Assembly: GCF_016406085.1 (NCBI RefSeq)
Contig: NZ_JAEHFJ010000006.1
Location: forward strand, 174,737-238,736
Direction: 5' to 3'
Length of the DNA stretch: 64,000 nt
Origin: Aureibaculum flavum
GTDB taxonomy: Bacteria > Bacteroidota > Bacteroidia > Flavobacteriales > Flavobacteriaceae
Part shown: piece after piece, positions 1 through 7,865 of the stretch
How positions within the stretch are numbered: position 1 is the first letter of the stretch
Layout: every line of letters begins with the position of its first letter
The notes under the pieces: generated by a model
Databases searched by the model: none
What the model was told of the DNA's origin: nothing
The model's input: the letters and a program-made list of their open reading frames with translations, nothing else
Made by a program: the position numbers and the translations under genes

Positions 1-440
1 ACAATTTTTTCTGCAGGAATACCATTAGTAACGGCATCTAAAAGACCCAATTCAAAAGCTATAGATCCTTGAACATTACCCGTATGTTCCATACCATATC
101 CTACCCTATCATAACTTAGTAAATTTGCCCTTACATTTAAAGTGCTATCCGTTAAATACCTTTTATAGTCTAAAAAATCTCCAGGAGAGCCATGTACAAA
201 AACTAATGTTAACAAACTGGTATCAATTTTTTGCTGCATTTCCGCCACACGATATTCAAACCCATTATACGTTTTGTGTATGATTTTAGGATATAAACCA
301 TTTATAGATAATTCCGTTAAGGCTTTTTTATCAGATGTTGGACTTAAAAAAATATGAGCGGCAATCACTAAACCAATAAAAAACACCAAAAGAAAAATCC
401 CGATAATTTTTAAAATCTTCTTTATTCTTTTCGGCATCAT
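1..440 (-). CDS. Alpha/beta hydrolase, membrane-anchored (partial)
   Basis: The gene reads leftward and runs off the window edge, so only about the first 146 residues are visible. They begin with a basic segment and one hydrophobic helix (about residues 8-28), so the enzyme is probably tethered to the inner membrane. The motif HGSPGD followed by YDRVGYG is the oxyanion-hole region and a conserved strand of alpha/beta hydrolases. The nucleophile elbow lies outside the window, so activity cannot be judged. The start ATG overlaps the TAA of the thioesterase upstream (TAATG), and a second in-frame ATG follows at once; this suggests translational coupling. The substrate is unknown. Confidence 0.7.
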   Translation of the reverse strand, partial: MMPKRIKKILKIIGIFLLVFFIGLVIAAHIFLSPTSDKKALTELSINGLYPKIIHKTYNGFEYRVAEMQQKIDTSLLTLVFVHGSPGDFLDYKRYLTDSTLNVRANLLSYDRVGYGMEHTGNVQGSIAFELGLLDAVTNGIPAEKI

Positions 441-859
441 TATCCTTTTCTATTCAGAACAATTACAGTAAGCTTACAAATAGAAATCAATTTTTCTTGT
501 TCATCAACAATCCTAATTTCCCATAATTGTGTTGTTCTACCTTTATGGATAGGTTTTGCTATAGCGGTAACTACACCTTCTCTTATGCCACGAATATGAT
601 TTGCTGTGATTTCCAATCCACGTATTTCTTGTGTATTGATATCAATAGAAAAATGAGCTGCTGTACTACCAACACTTTCCGCTAAGGCCACTGAAGCACC
701 ACCATGCAACAAGCCTGCTGGTTGATGCACTCGGGCATTAACAGGCATCGTTGCCACTAGATAATTCTCGCCAATATCAGTATACACAATATTCAACGTT
801 GCCATCAAAGTATTCTCTGTACGCCTATTTAGTTCTTCTAATAATGCTTCTTTATCCAT
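440..859 (-). CDS. Hotdog-fold acyl-CoA thioesterase, YdiI/MenI-like
   Basis: A 139-residue single-domain hotdog protein of the PaaI/YdiI type. The segment QPAGLLHGGASVALAES gives Gln46, His52 and Glu61, matching in identity and spacing the Gln/His/Glu catalytic set of E. coli YdiI (MenI), which hydrolyses 1,4-dihydroxy-2-naphthoyl-CoA in menaquinone synthesis. Length is normal for the family. A menaquinone role is plausible in a flavobacterium, but no men gene is visible beside it. It is the first gene of a minus-strand pair with the alpha/beta hydrolase, which it overlaps by one base. General acyl-CoA housekeeping is the alternative role. Confidence 0.8.
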   Translation of the reverse strand: MDKEALLEELNRRTENTLMATLNIVYTDIGENYLVATMPVNARVHQPAGLLHGGASVALAESVGSTAAHFSIDINTQEIRGLEITANHIRGIREGVVTAIAKPIHKGRTTQLWEIRIVDEQEKLISICKLTVIVLNRKG

Positions 860-944
860 AAAACAGTTCTATTTGCTGTAAAAGTAATGAAAAGACTATA
901 AAAGAAAAAGTTACTTTCAGTTCTTATTATTTATAACAAATACA

Positions 945-952
945 TAACTTTG
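945..952 (+). promoter_or_regulatory. -7 promoter box (TAACTTTG)
   Basis: This matches the Bacteroidota -7 consensus TAnnTTTG and lies 17 nt before the ATG of the pRiA4b-like gene. No convincing -33 TTG is seen at the expected distance. Confidence 0.5.
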
Positions 953-969
953 CCCCAGACTATAATGCT

Positions 970-1485
970 ATGATATATAAAATAAGATTGATATTAGATA
1001 CTAAAGAAGATGTTGTAAGAGATATAGCTATTGATTTTAACGATTCATTAGAAGACTTGCATAATACAATAACCAATGCCTTTGGTTTTGATGGTACAGA
1101 AATGGCTGCTTTTTATCTAACAGATGGTGATTGGAACCAAGGTGAAGAAATTCCTTTGTTTGATATGAACGAAACGGAAGCTAATATTTCTATGCAAGGT
1201 TTTATTCTTAGAGATATTTTAACTGAGGATAAGGGCAAACTACTTTATGTCTATGATTTCTTTTCAATGTGGACATTCTATGTTGAGTTGATTAGTATTG
1301 AAGAAAAAACGCCTCAAGTTGAATTACCAAGTATATTACTTTCAGTGGGATTGGTACCAAGCGAAGCTCCAGATAAGGAATTTATCAGTGAGGATAGTTC
1401 TAATGGTGATGATGACGATGATTTCGATGCTATGGAAAATTTTGATGATTTTGACTTCGACAACTTCGATGAGTTGATGAATTAA
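970..1485 (+). CDS. Plasmid pRiA4b ORF-3-like protein
   Basis: 171 residues. The N-terminal 130 residues resemble the pRiA4b ORF-3-like family (IS1096 passenger/TnpR-like fold, PF07929), including the YDFFSMWTFYVEL region and an early LHNTI...FGFDG segment. The last 35 residues are very acidic, with a run of Asp and repeats of F-D-D/D-F-D, an aspartate-phenylalanine tail common in flavobacterial members. Biochemical function is unknown, and despite the family name nothing here marks a plasmid or transposon. It stands alone, with its own -7 box and divergent from the thioesterase. Confidence 0.7.
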   Translation: MIYKIRLILDTKEDVVRDIAIDFNDSLEDLHNTITNAFGFDGTEMAAFYLTDGDWNQGEEIPLFDMNETEANISMQGFILRDILTEDKGKLLYVYDFFSMWTFYVELISIEEKTPQVELPSILLSVGLVPSEAPDKEFISEDSSNGDDDDDFDAMENFDDFDFDNFDELMN

Positions 1486-1600
1486 AAAAGTTCGTACTCC
1501 TCTGTGTAAAGGCAATACCCTGAAACCTTAATTCAATTTTTGAGATTAAAAATTATTGATTAGATTAACTACATAAAGTAGAAAAACTTTTTTTTCTGTT

Positions 1601-1617
1601 ACGAAATTCAATTTCGT
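1601..1617. repeat. Short inverted repeat in the gap before the ABC genes
   Basis: ACGAAAT-TCA-ATTTCGT is a perfect 7-bp inverted repeat with a 3-nt spacer, 35 bp before the ABC ATPase start. It could be an operator or a small hairpin; nothing else stands out between 1486 and 1651. Confidence 0.3.
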
Positions 1618-1651
1618 TCGTCTTATTTAATGTAATCAAACAATCACAATC

Positions 1652-2551
1652 TTGGAAACCATCTTATCCCTCAGAAATTTAGATAAAAAATTTGGAAGTG
1701 TACATGCGGTAAATAACTTATCCTTTGATATTGAAAAAGGTAATGTTTATGGTATTTTAGGTCCAAATGGTAGTGGAAAATCTACTACTTTAGGAATCAT
1801 CTTAAATGTTGTCAATAAAACCTCTGGAGAATTCAGTTGGTTTGACGGAAATATTTCTACACATGAAGCATTAAAAAAAGTTGGAGCAATTATAGAGCGT
1901 CCTAATTTCTATCCGTACATGACCGCGGTTCAAAATTTAAAACTTATTTGTAAAATCAAAGGCGTTTCTTATGATAAGATTGATGAAAAACTAAAAGTTG
2001 TTAATTTATTTGAGCGTAGAGATAGTAAGTTTAAAACCTATTCTTTAGGTATGAAACAACGATTGGCTATTGCTTCTGCCCTATTGAACGACCCCGAAAT
2101 TTTAATTCTAGATGAACCTACCAACGGACTCGATCCACAAGGAATTCATGAAATTCGTAAAATTATTAAAGACATTGCCAGTAATGGTACTACAATTCTT
2201 TTAGCATCTCACTTATTAGATGAAGTAGAAAAAGTATGTTCGCATGTGGTTGTGATCCGTAATGGTGTTAAACTTTATTCTGGAGCTGTTGATGGTATTA
2301 CCGCTACCAATGGCTATTTTGAATTAAATACAGAGTCCGATTCTGAAAAACTTAAGGAATTATTAGTAAAGCATCCCGCAATTGCTAACGTAAAAGAAGA
2401 AGAAGGAAAATTTATAGCCTCCTTGGAAAATGAATTGTCAGCATCTGAAATCAATACTTATTTATTTAAAAACGGAATAACACTATCGCATTTAGTGAAA
2501 CGAATGCCAAGTTTAGAGCAACAGTTTTTAACCCTTACCAACAACAACTAA
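1652..2551 (+). CDS. ABC transporter ATP-binding protein
   Basis: 299 residues with a complete ABC domain: Walker A GPNGSGKS (37-44), signature YSLGMKQR, Walker B LILDEPTNGLDP and the switch histidine in LLASHLLDEV. About 80 residues follow, as in the CcmA/BcrA-like ATPases that pair with a six-helix ABC-2 permease. The start is TTG; I see no ATG that keeps the N-terminal strand. The permease gene follows after 18 bp, so the two form an export or immunity-type transporter. Cargo unknown. Confidence 0.85.
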   Translation: METILSLRNLDKKFGSVHAVNNLSFDIEKGNVYGILGPNGSGKSTTLGIILNVVNKTSGEFSWFDGNISTHEALKKVGAIIERPNFYPYMTAVQNLKLICKIKGVSYDKIDEKLKVVNLFERRDSKFKTYSLGMKQRLAIASALLNDPEILILDEPTNGLDPQGIHEIRKIIKDIASNGTTILLASHLLDEVEKVCSHVVVIRNGVKLYSGAVDGITATNGYFELNTESDSEKLKELLVKHPAIANVKEEEGKFIASLENELSASEINTYLFKNGITLSHLVKRMPSLEQQFLTLTNNN

Positions 2552-2569
2552 CCTACAAGCTACCACAAA

Positions 2570-3448
2570 ATGTTACGACTTTTAAACATAGAATTCCACA
2601 AACTAAAACACAACAGAGCTAGTAGAGTACTTACTATCATCTACTTTGCATTACTAACATCAATTGCTTTGATTGCAGCGATAAAATTTGATGTTGGTGT
2701 CATAAAATTCCATTTAGCCGATCAAGGTATTTTTAACTTTCCTTATATATGGCATTTCAACACTTATATGGCTTCCATCTTTAAGTTCTTTTTACTTTTG
2801 GTAATTGTCTCTATGATGGCTAATGAGTATAGTAATAAAACATTAAAACAAAACTTAATTGATGGTTTAAGTAAAAAGGAATTTATTCTTTCAAAATTTT
2901 ATACTGTAATTGTTTTTGCCGCAATTTCTACATTTTTTGTATTTGTAGTTTCTATGATTTTAGGGCTAATTTATTCAGATTTTAATGAGCTGAGTATAAT
3001 TTTTTCTGATCTAGGCTACCTATTGGCCTTCTTTATAAAATTAACTGCGTTCTTTTCGTTTGGTCTTTTTATGGGGATTTTAGTGAAACGATCGGCCTTT
3101 GCGGTTGGAGGTATTCTCGTATGGTTTTTTATAGAAAATATTTTTAAGGGATTTCTATATTGGAAATTTAATTCTGATAAATTCGCTTCAAATGATACTG
3201 TTAGTAGCGATTCATTATCTTCCATTGGGGTAAATGATATTATGCAGTTTTTTCCTTTAGAGTCCATGGCAAACTTGATCAAACAACCTTTTACAAAATT
3301 AAATGCCATACAAACAGCCGGGAAACAATTAGGACAAGATTTTGCTTTTGATGTTAGTGTACATTGGTATCAAATTGCAATTGCTACTGTTTGGATATTT
3401 ATCTTTATTTATGCTTCTTACGCCTTATTAAAGAAAAGAGATTTATAG
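2570..3448 (+). CDS. ABC-2 type transporter permease
   Basis: 292 residues with about six hydrophobic segments (roughly 20-40, 68-85, 112-135, 145-168, 172-190, 268-285) and a short cytoplasmic N-terminus beginning MLRLLNIEFHKLK, typical of ABC-2 permeases of the BcrB/NatB kind. It lies 18 bp downstream of its ATPase and is almost certainly co-transcribed. No plus-strand terminator is evident after it; the hairpin 60 bp downstream has its T run on the minus side. Confidence 0.8.
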   Translation: MLRLLNIEFHKLKHNRASRVLTIIYFALLTSIALIAAIKFDVGVIKFHLADQGIFNFPYIWHFNTYMASIFKFFLLLVIVSMMANEYSNKTLKQNLIDGLSKKEFILSKFYTVIVFAAISTFFVFVVSMILGLIYSDFNELSIIFSDLGYLLAFFIKLTAFFSFGLFMGILVKRSAFAVGGILVWFFIENIFKGFLYWKFNSDKFASNDTVSSDSLSSIGVNDIMQFFPLESMANLIKQPFTKLNAIQTAGKQLGQDFAFDVSVHWYQIAIATVWIFIFIYASYALLKKRDL

Positions 3449-3507
3449 AACGCAATTTTTTATCCCAAAACATTTTAAAGGTTTCGTTGCTCTTTTAAAT
3501 AACGAGC

Positions 3508-3585
3508 AAAAAAAAATGGGTATTGTTTATGAACCAATACCCATTATTTAACTAACTAACTAACTAACTAACTCAAATAATATAC
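3508..3585 (-). ncRNA. Candidate small RNA with GUUA repeats, copy 1
   Basis: Read on the minus strand, this is a -7 box TAAATTTG (3595-3588), then GTATATTATTTGAG, then six GTTA/AGTT units (3573-3550), then an 11-bp perfect stem (AATGGGTATTG with CAATACCCATT, 9-nt loop, 3545-3515) running into nine T residues (3516-3508). That is a promoter, a short body and an intrinsic terminator within about 90 bp, predicting an RNA of roughly 78 nt. No ORF fits. A diverged second copy lies at 3785-3850. The -33 region is not a clear TTG, but the stretch upstream (TTTAACATTAA) is shared by both copies. This is inferred from sequence only. Confidence 0.5.
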
Positions 3586-3784
3586 TACAAATTTAAGGTA
3601 GAATTTTTTGATTAATGTTAAATTACTATTAAACAATTTGCAATTAATGTTAATAATTGTTAAAATTTTAAGATTTAAATTGAATTATATGGAAATTAAT
3701 TATTTTCAATTAGAAGGGTCGAAATCTAAAATAGAAGTTTTCTAGAAAATTGTTTATTTAAAAAAAAGTATTTCAGTTCTATTC

Positions 3785-3850
3785 AAAAAAAAATGGGCAT
3801 TGTTTATGAACCAACACCCATTATTTAACTAACTAACTCAAATAATATAC
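3785..3850 (-). ncRNA. Candidate small RNA with GUUA repeats, copy 2
   Basis: This is a second copy of the unit at 3508-3585, with the same order on the minus strand: -7 box TAAATTTG (3860-3853), three GTTA units instead of six (3838-3827), an 11-bp stem (3822-3792) and nine T residues (3793-3785). Compared with copy 1, the stem has two changes. On the minus strand both become G-U pairs; on the plus strand both would be A-C mismatches. The hairpin is therefore kept only if the minus strand is the RNA. Predicted length is about 66 nt. Confidence 0.5.
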
Positions 3851-3927
3851 CGCAAATTTAAGGTGGAATTCATCGTTTAATGTTAAATTAATATTAAACA
3901 ATTTATGCTTTGTGTTAAATAATGTTA

Positions 3928-3943
3928 ACGATAACGTTATCGT
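3928..3943. promoter_or_regulatory. 16-bp perfect palindrome, possible operator
   Basis: ACGATAACGTTATCGT reads the same on both strands. The central CG between A/T-rich half-sites resembles LacI/GalR-family operators. It sits 115 bp before uvrB and about 70 bp upstream of the copy 2 RNA promoter on the other strand, so it could act on either. No regulator gene is nearby. Confidence 0.4.
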
Positions 3944-4045
3944 ATTTCTTTATCTCTTTTTCATCGAATTATATACTAAATTATGAATTCATATTAGTTC
4001 ATACTTAAAGCGTTTATCATATGCTATTAATACAAATTAGTTCAT

Positions 4046-4053
4046 TATTTTTG
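4046..4053 (+). promoter_or_regulatory. -7 promoter box of uvrB (TATTTTTG)
   Basis: This is a perfect TAnnTTTG match whose G lies 4 nt before the uvrB ATG, predicting a transcript that begins at or next to the start codon. A TTG at -33 is not obvious. Confidence 0.5.
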
Positions 4054-4057
4054 TAGG

Positions 4058-6046
4058 ATGCAATTCGACTTAAAATCAGAATTTAAACCTACAGGTGATC
4101 AACCTGAAGCCATTAGACAACTTACGGAAGCTATTGCTTCAGGAGAAAACTATCAAACATTGTTAGGTGTTACGGGTTCTGGTAAAACTTTTACAGTAGC
4201 CAATGTTGTTAATAACATTCAACGACCTACGTTGGTATTGGCTCATAATAAAACCTTAGCGGCACAATTGTATTCTGAGTTTAAGCATTTTTTTCCTAAT
4301 AATGCGGTAGAATATTTTGTATCCTATTATGACTATTATCAACCTGAAGCCTATATTCCTTCAAGCGGATTGTATATTGAAAAAGATCTATCCATAAATG
4401 ATGATATTGAACGACTTCGATTAAGCACAACATCTTCGTTATTATCTGGTCGTAGAGATGTGTTAGTAGTGGCCTCAGTTTCTTGTTTATATGGTATCGG
4501 TAATCCCGTTGAATTTAAAAAGAATGTCATTCATATTGAGGTAGATCAAAAGATTCCTCGTACCAAGTTTTTACATCAATTGGTTACCAGCTTATATTCT
4601 AGAACAGAATTTGAGGTAAAAAGCGGAACCTTTAAAGTAAAAGGAGACACAATAACTATTTTCCCTTCCTATGGTGATTATGGCTATCGTGTTCATTTCT
4701 TTGGTGATGAAATTGAAGAAATGGAAAGTTTTGATATTGTCAACAATCAAATCATTGAAAAATTTGAAAAATTAACTATATATCCGGCCAATTTATTTGT
4801 CACTTCTCCAGATGTATTGCAAAATGCAATTCATGCCATACAAGAAGACATGGTTAAGCAGGTTGATTACTTTAAAGAAATAGGCAAACATCTTGAAGCA
4901 AAACGTTTAAAGGAACGTACCGAGTTTGATTTAGAAATGATTCGCGAATTAGGGTATTGTAGTGGAATAGAAAATTACTCGCGTTACCTTGACGGAAGAC
5001 AACCAGGTACACGGCCTTTCTGTTTATTAGATTATTTTCCTGAGGACTATTTAATGGTGATTGATGAAAGTCATGTTACCATACCGCAAACCCATGCCAT
5101 GTATGGAGGCGACCGTTCTCGAAAAGAAAATTTAGTAGAATACGGATTTCGATTACCCGCTGCTATGGATAACCGTCCTCTAAAATTTGAAGAATTTGAG
5201 GAAATTCAGAATCAGGTAATTTATGTGAGTGCCACACCTGCAGATTATGAATTACAAAAAACAGAAGGTGTTTTTGTCGAACAGATTATCCGTCCAACCG
5301 GTTTATTAGACCCTGAAATTGAAATCAGACCTAGTTTAAATCAGATTGATGACTTAATAGAAGAAATTCAATTACGTGTAGAAAGAGACGAGCGGACTTT
5401 AGTTACTACATTAACGAAGAGAATGGCAGAAGAACTAACCAAATATTTAAGTAGAATTAACATCCGATGTCGCTATATACATAGTGATGTAGATACGTTG
5501 GAACGCGTTGAAATCATGCAACACCTTCGTAAAGGCCTGTTTGATGTATTAGTTGGTGTAAACCTATTAAGAGAAGGATTAGATTTACCTGAAGTCTCAT
5601 TAGTTGCTATTTTAGATGCCGATAAAGAAGGTTTTTTACGTAGCCAACGCTCTTTAACCCAAACAGTTGGTAGAGCTGCAAGAAACATTAATGGTAGAGC
5701 TATTATGTATGCCGATAAAATTACCAACAGCATGCAGTTAACCATTGACGCAACTAATGGACGGCGTGAAAAACAAATTGCATACAATACAAAACATAAC
5801 ATTACCCCAACTCAAATTAAAAAGAGTTTAGACGATAGTTTAAGTAAAAATAATATTAGTTCTTTTCATTATGATGCCGCTGCAACTAAAGCTGCTGAAG
5901 AGGATTTAGAATATTTACCAAAACCTGAAATTGAAAAACGCATTAGAGATCGTCAAAAAATGATGGAAAAAGCTGCGAAAGCATTAGACTTTTTAGTTGC
6001 CGCTCAATTAAGAGATGAGATTAAGGTGTTGAAAGAGCAGTTGTAA
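4058..6046 (+). CDS. uvrB: Excinuclease ABC subunit UvrB
   Basis: 662 residues, the usual length. UvrB is the DNA-damage-verifying helicase-like subunit of nucleotide excision repair; it takes damaged DNA from UvrA and recruits UvrC. The N-terminus SEFKPTGDQPEAI fixes the start. Walker A is GVTGSGKT (37-44). The beta-hairpin region YYDYYQPEAYIPSSGLYIEKD, motif II DESHVTIPQ, helicase motif V/VI regions GVNLLREGLDLPEV and QTVGRAARN, and the C-terminal UVR motif (about 625-660) are all present. It is a single-gene unit, preceded by the duplicated non-coding element. Confidence 0.98.
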   Translation: MQFDLKSEFKPTGDQPEAIRQLTEAIASGENYQTLLGVTGSGKTFTVANVVNNIQRPTLVLAHNKTLAAQLYSEFKHFFPNNAVEYFVSYYDYYQPEAYIPSSGLYIEKDLSINDDIERLRLSTTSSLLSGRRDVLVVASVSCLYGIGNPVEFKKNVIHIEVDQKIPRTKFLHQLVTSLYSRTEFEVKSGTFKVKGDTITIFPSYGDYGYRVHFFGDEIEEMESFDIVNNQIIEKFEKLTIYPANLFVTSPDVLQNAIHAIQEDMVKQVDYFKEIGKHLEAKRLKERTEFDLEMIRELGYCSGIENYSRYLDGRQPGTRPFCLLDYFPEDYLMVIDESHVTIPQTHAMYGGDRSRKENLVEYGFRLPAAMDNRPLKFEEFEEIQNQVIYVSATPADYELQKTEGVFVEQIIRPTGLLDPEIEIRPSLNQIDDLIEEIQLRVERDERTLVTTLTKRMAEELTKYLSRINIRCRYIHSDVDTLERVEIMQHLRKGLFDVLVGVNLLREGLDLPEVSLVAILDADKEGFLRSQRSLTQTVGRAARNINGRAIMYADKITNSMQLTIDATNGRREKQIAYNTKHNITPTQIKKSLDDSLSKNNISSFHYDAAATKAAEEDLEYLPKPEIEKRIRDRQKMMEKAAKALDFLVAAQLRDEIKVLKEQL

Positions 6047-6087
6047 ACTTAATCTGTTATATTCACCTTTTATAACATAGATACATA

Positions 6088-6831
6088 TTGAAAAATATAT
6101 TAAAATATACTCTTTTAGCCTCGATATTGATCAATGCTATCTTAGCTTACCAAATTTTTAAATCAGATCGTCTGGATCGAACACCTCCTTGGCATCCTTT
6201 TGTACTTAATTCCCAATTAAATTTGAAATCAATAGTTAAAGATGGATATCGTTTTACAAGTATGCCTTGTGGTCAAGTACAATTTACTAAACAAATCGCA
6301 GATACATTAATACAATATGAAGTCACAATAGATTGTAATAAATATGATGGTAAATATCAGCCATTATCAGAAGGTAATGAAGAACAAGTAGTTCTTATGG
6401 ATAATCAAAATAACAACAAAATTCATTCTGAAAAGCAATCAAAAAAACTGGAAGACGAGATTACAAATAATAAGTTTTACCCATGGAAATTTGATAATAT
6501 TAAAGATTGTTATCAAAACATTAGTTGGAGAGTTTTCAATATTTCATTGGGATCTGCCATTGACAGTTCCTTTATTAGAACTTACGTACATAAGAAAGGA
6601 GGGGATATTATAGAATCCACAGAAAATTGGGATACCAAAACAGGTGGTAATTTCATGGTAAGCCATAATGAATCTAGTCTATATTTCTTCTGTACTTTGA
6701 TTAACGATAACAATCAAAAGGAAGAAAAATGGGAATTTAGAATCATTAGAACTATTCCTAAACTCGATCAAAAATTATTTATAAAAGAAAAAGAGTGGCA
6801 AAATAAAAGAACTGAATACTATCAACAATAA
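6088..6831 (+). CDS. Hypothetical membrane-anchored or exported protein
   Basis: 247 residues starting at TTG (no nearby ATG preserves the N-terminus). A lysine-containing N-terminus followed by one hydrophobic helix (about 6-23) suggests a signal anchor; the rest is polar, Asn/Lys-rich and probably periplasmic. I recognise no domain. It follows uvrB by 41 bp and ends at a bidirectional terminator shared with the convergent DUF4349 gene. Confidence 0.6.
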   Translation: MKNILKYTLLASILINAILAYQIFKSDRLDRTPPWHPFVLNSQLNLKSIVKDGYRFTSMPCGQVQFTKQIADTLIQYEVTIDCNKYDGKYQPLSEGNEEQVVLMDNQNNNKIHSEKQSKKLEDEITNNKFYPWKFDNIKDCYQNISWRVFNISLGSAIDSSFIRTYVHKKGGDIIESTENWDTKTGGNFMVSHNESSLYFFCTLINDNNQKEEKWEFRIIRTIPKLDQKLFIKEKEWQNKRTEYYQQ

Positions 6832-6832
6832 A

Positions 6833-6863
6833 TAACCCACTAAAATTAATAATTAGTGGGTTA
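6833..6863. terminator. Bidirectional terminator hairpin
   Basis: TAACCCACTAA and TTAGTGGGTTA form an 11-bp perfect stem around a 9-nt AT loop, between two convergent genes. Confidence 0.75.
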
Positions 6864-6885
6864 AATTTTCAACAATTATTACCTC

Positions 6886-7734
6886 CTATTTTATCATTCT
6901 CCTCTTTACAAAGTAGGTAACTACCCCTCCAATAATTAGTAAAGGCCAAAGATAAACAACACCTAAAATTATTTGTTTAATTAAATTCCATCCAAAAGAA
7001 AAACCTTCCTTTATCTCTGAGAAAAAACTACGACTGAAAGAATTTGGCTGTTCTTTATAATCTACTGTTTCATAAATGCTTAATTCAACTGTGCTAAAAG
7101 TAACTTTATTCGACAGATATTTTAGTCTTCCCTGAGCTGCTTCAATTTCTTCTTGTATTGCACCTAGTTTTGCTTCAGTTGCTAAAATATCCTCTACATT
7201 TTTAGCATTCTTTCGAAGTATGGTTTCATAACGTTCTTTAACTTCTAACTTAGTCTTTAAACGAGATTGAATATCTATATATTCCTCTGTAATGTCTTGA
7301 GTAGTGATATTTTCAAAATCAATAAACTCTGCTATAATACTCAATGAATCAATTAAAGTTGTAAAATTATGGTTTGGTACTTTAATAATTAGCCTATTCT
7401 CTTTCTGAGATAAATCGTTTTGAGATCTTTGCTCTGATATATAGCCTTGAAATTGATTTATGAGCACATTCACCTCTTTTGAAGCTTTCTTTAATTGTTT
7501 AACTTTATAACGTAATGATGCCGATTTTATAATTTTCAAATTATCAGGTAGCTTTGTAATATTGGGGGTTTCAATTTCATTTTGCTCTTCAGAAACAGCA
7601 TCATACTCACTTGAAATACTAACATTTTCGACAGCTAACTTTTCCCGGTGTCCATTATTACATGATATTAAAATAATACCTAAGATGTTAAGCACTATAA
7701 TTTTTGATACGAAATTCATTCCTTTTGTGTTCAT
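6886..7734 (-). CDS. DUF4349 domain lipoprotein
   Basis: 282 residues. A lipobox ending LISC puts the lipidated cysteine at residue 25. The DUF4349 core follows (about 60-275): KIIKSASLRYKV, a central helical or coiled-coil stretch around 155-205 (KERYETILRKNAKNVEDILATEA region), the YETVDY strand, and one C-terminal membrane helix (about 250-273) ending in a basic tail. Family function is unknown; the arrangement suggests an envelope protein anchored at both ends. A second ATG at residue 6 is an alternative start. Confidence 0.8.
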   Translation of the reverse strand: MNTKGMNFVSKIIVLNILGIILISCNNGHREKLAVENVSISSEYDAVSEEQNEIETPNITKLPDNLKIIKSASLRYKVKQLKKASKEVNVLINQFQGYISEQRSQNDLSQKENRLIIKVPNHNFTTLIDSLSIIAEFIDFENITTQDITEEYIDIQSRLKTKLEVKERYETILRKNAKNVEDILATEAKLGAIQEEIEAAQGRLKYLSNKVTFSTVELSIYETVDYKEQPNSFSRSFFSEIKEGFSFGWNLIKQIILGVVYLWPLLIIGGVVTYFVKRRMIK

Positions 7735-7865
7735 AATTATCTATTTTTAAATTTTCTTGGAACAAACGTATACCAATGGACAAAAAATGCCTTGCAAAAC
7801 ACTTGTAAACCCATTGTAATCCATTTTACAATTATTAATCATTTACTATTTAGCATTTTACATAG

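Larger units (their letters stand above)
3508..3930. repeat. Direct duplication of about 145 bp with a variable AACT microsatellite
   Basis: 3508-3645 and 3785-3905 align almost base for base: A9, hairpin, (AACT)n, CAAATAATATAC, CAAATTTAAGGT and a shared AT-rich block ending TATTAAACAATTT. The AACT array is six units in the first copy (3550-3573) and three in the second (3827-3838). The 140 bp between the copies are unrelated. Confidence 0.85.

Noticed and set aside
970..1485. Plasmid or IS1096 remnant
   Set aside because: The pRiA4b/IS1096 name is historical; there is no transposase, inverted repeat or composition change nearby.
3508..3545. Hairpin read as the plus-strand terminator of the ABC permease gene
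   Set aside because: The A run precedes the hairpin on the plus strand and becomes a T run only on the minus strand; copy 2 has A-C mismatches when read on the plus strand.
3928..3943. LexA/SOS box for uvrB
   Set aside because: The palindrome has none of the known LexA consensus forms; I kept it only as a generic operator candidate.
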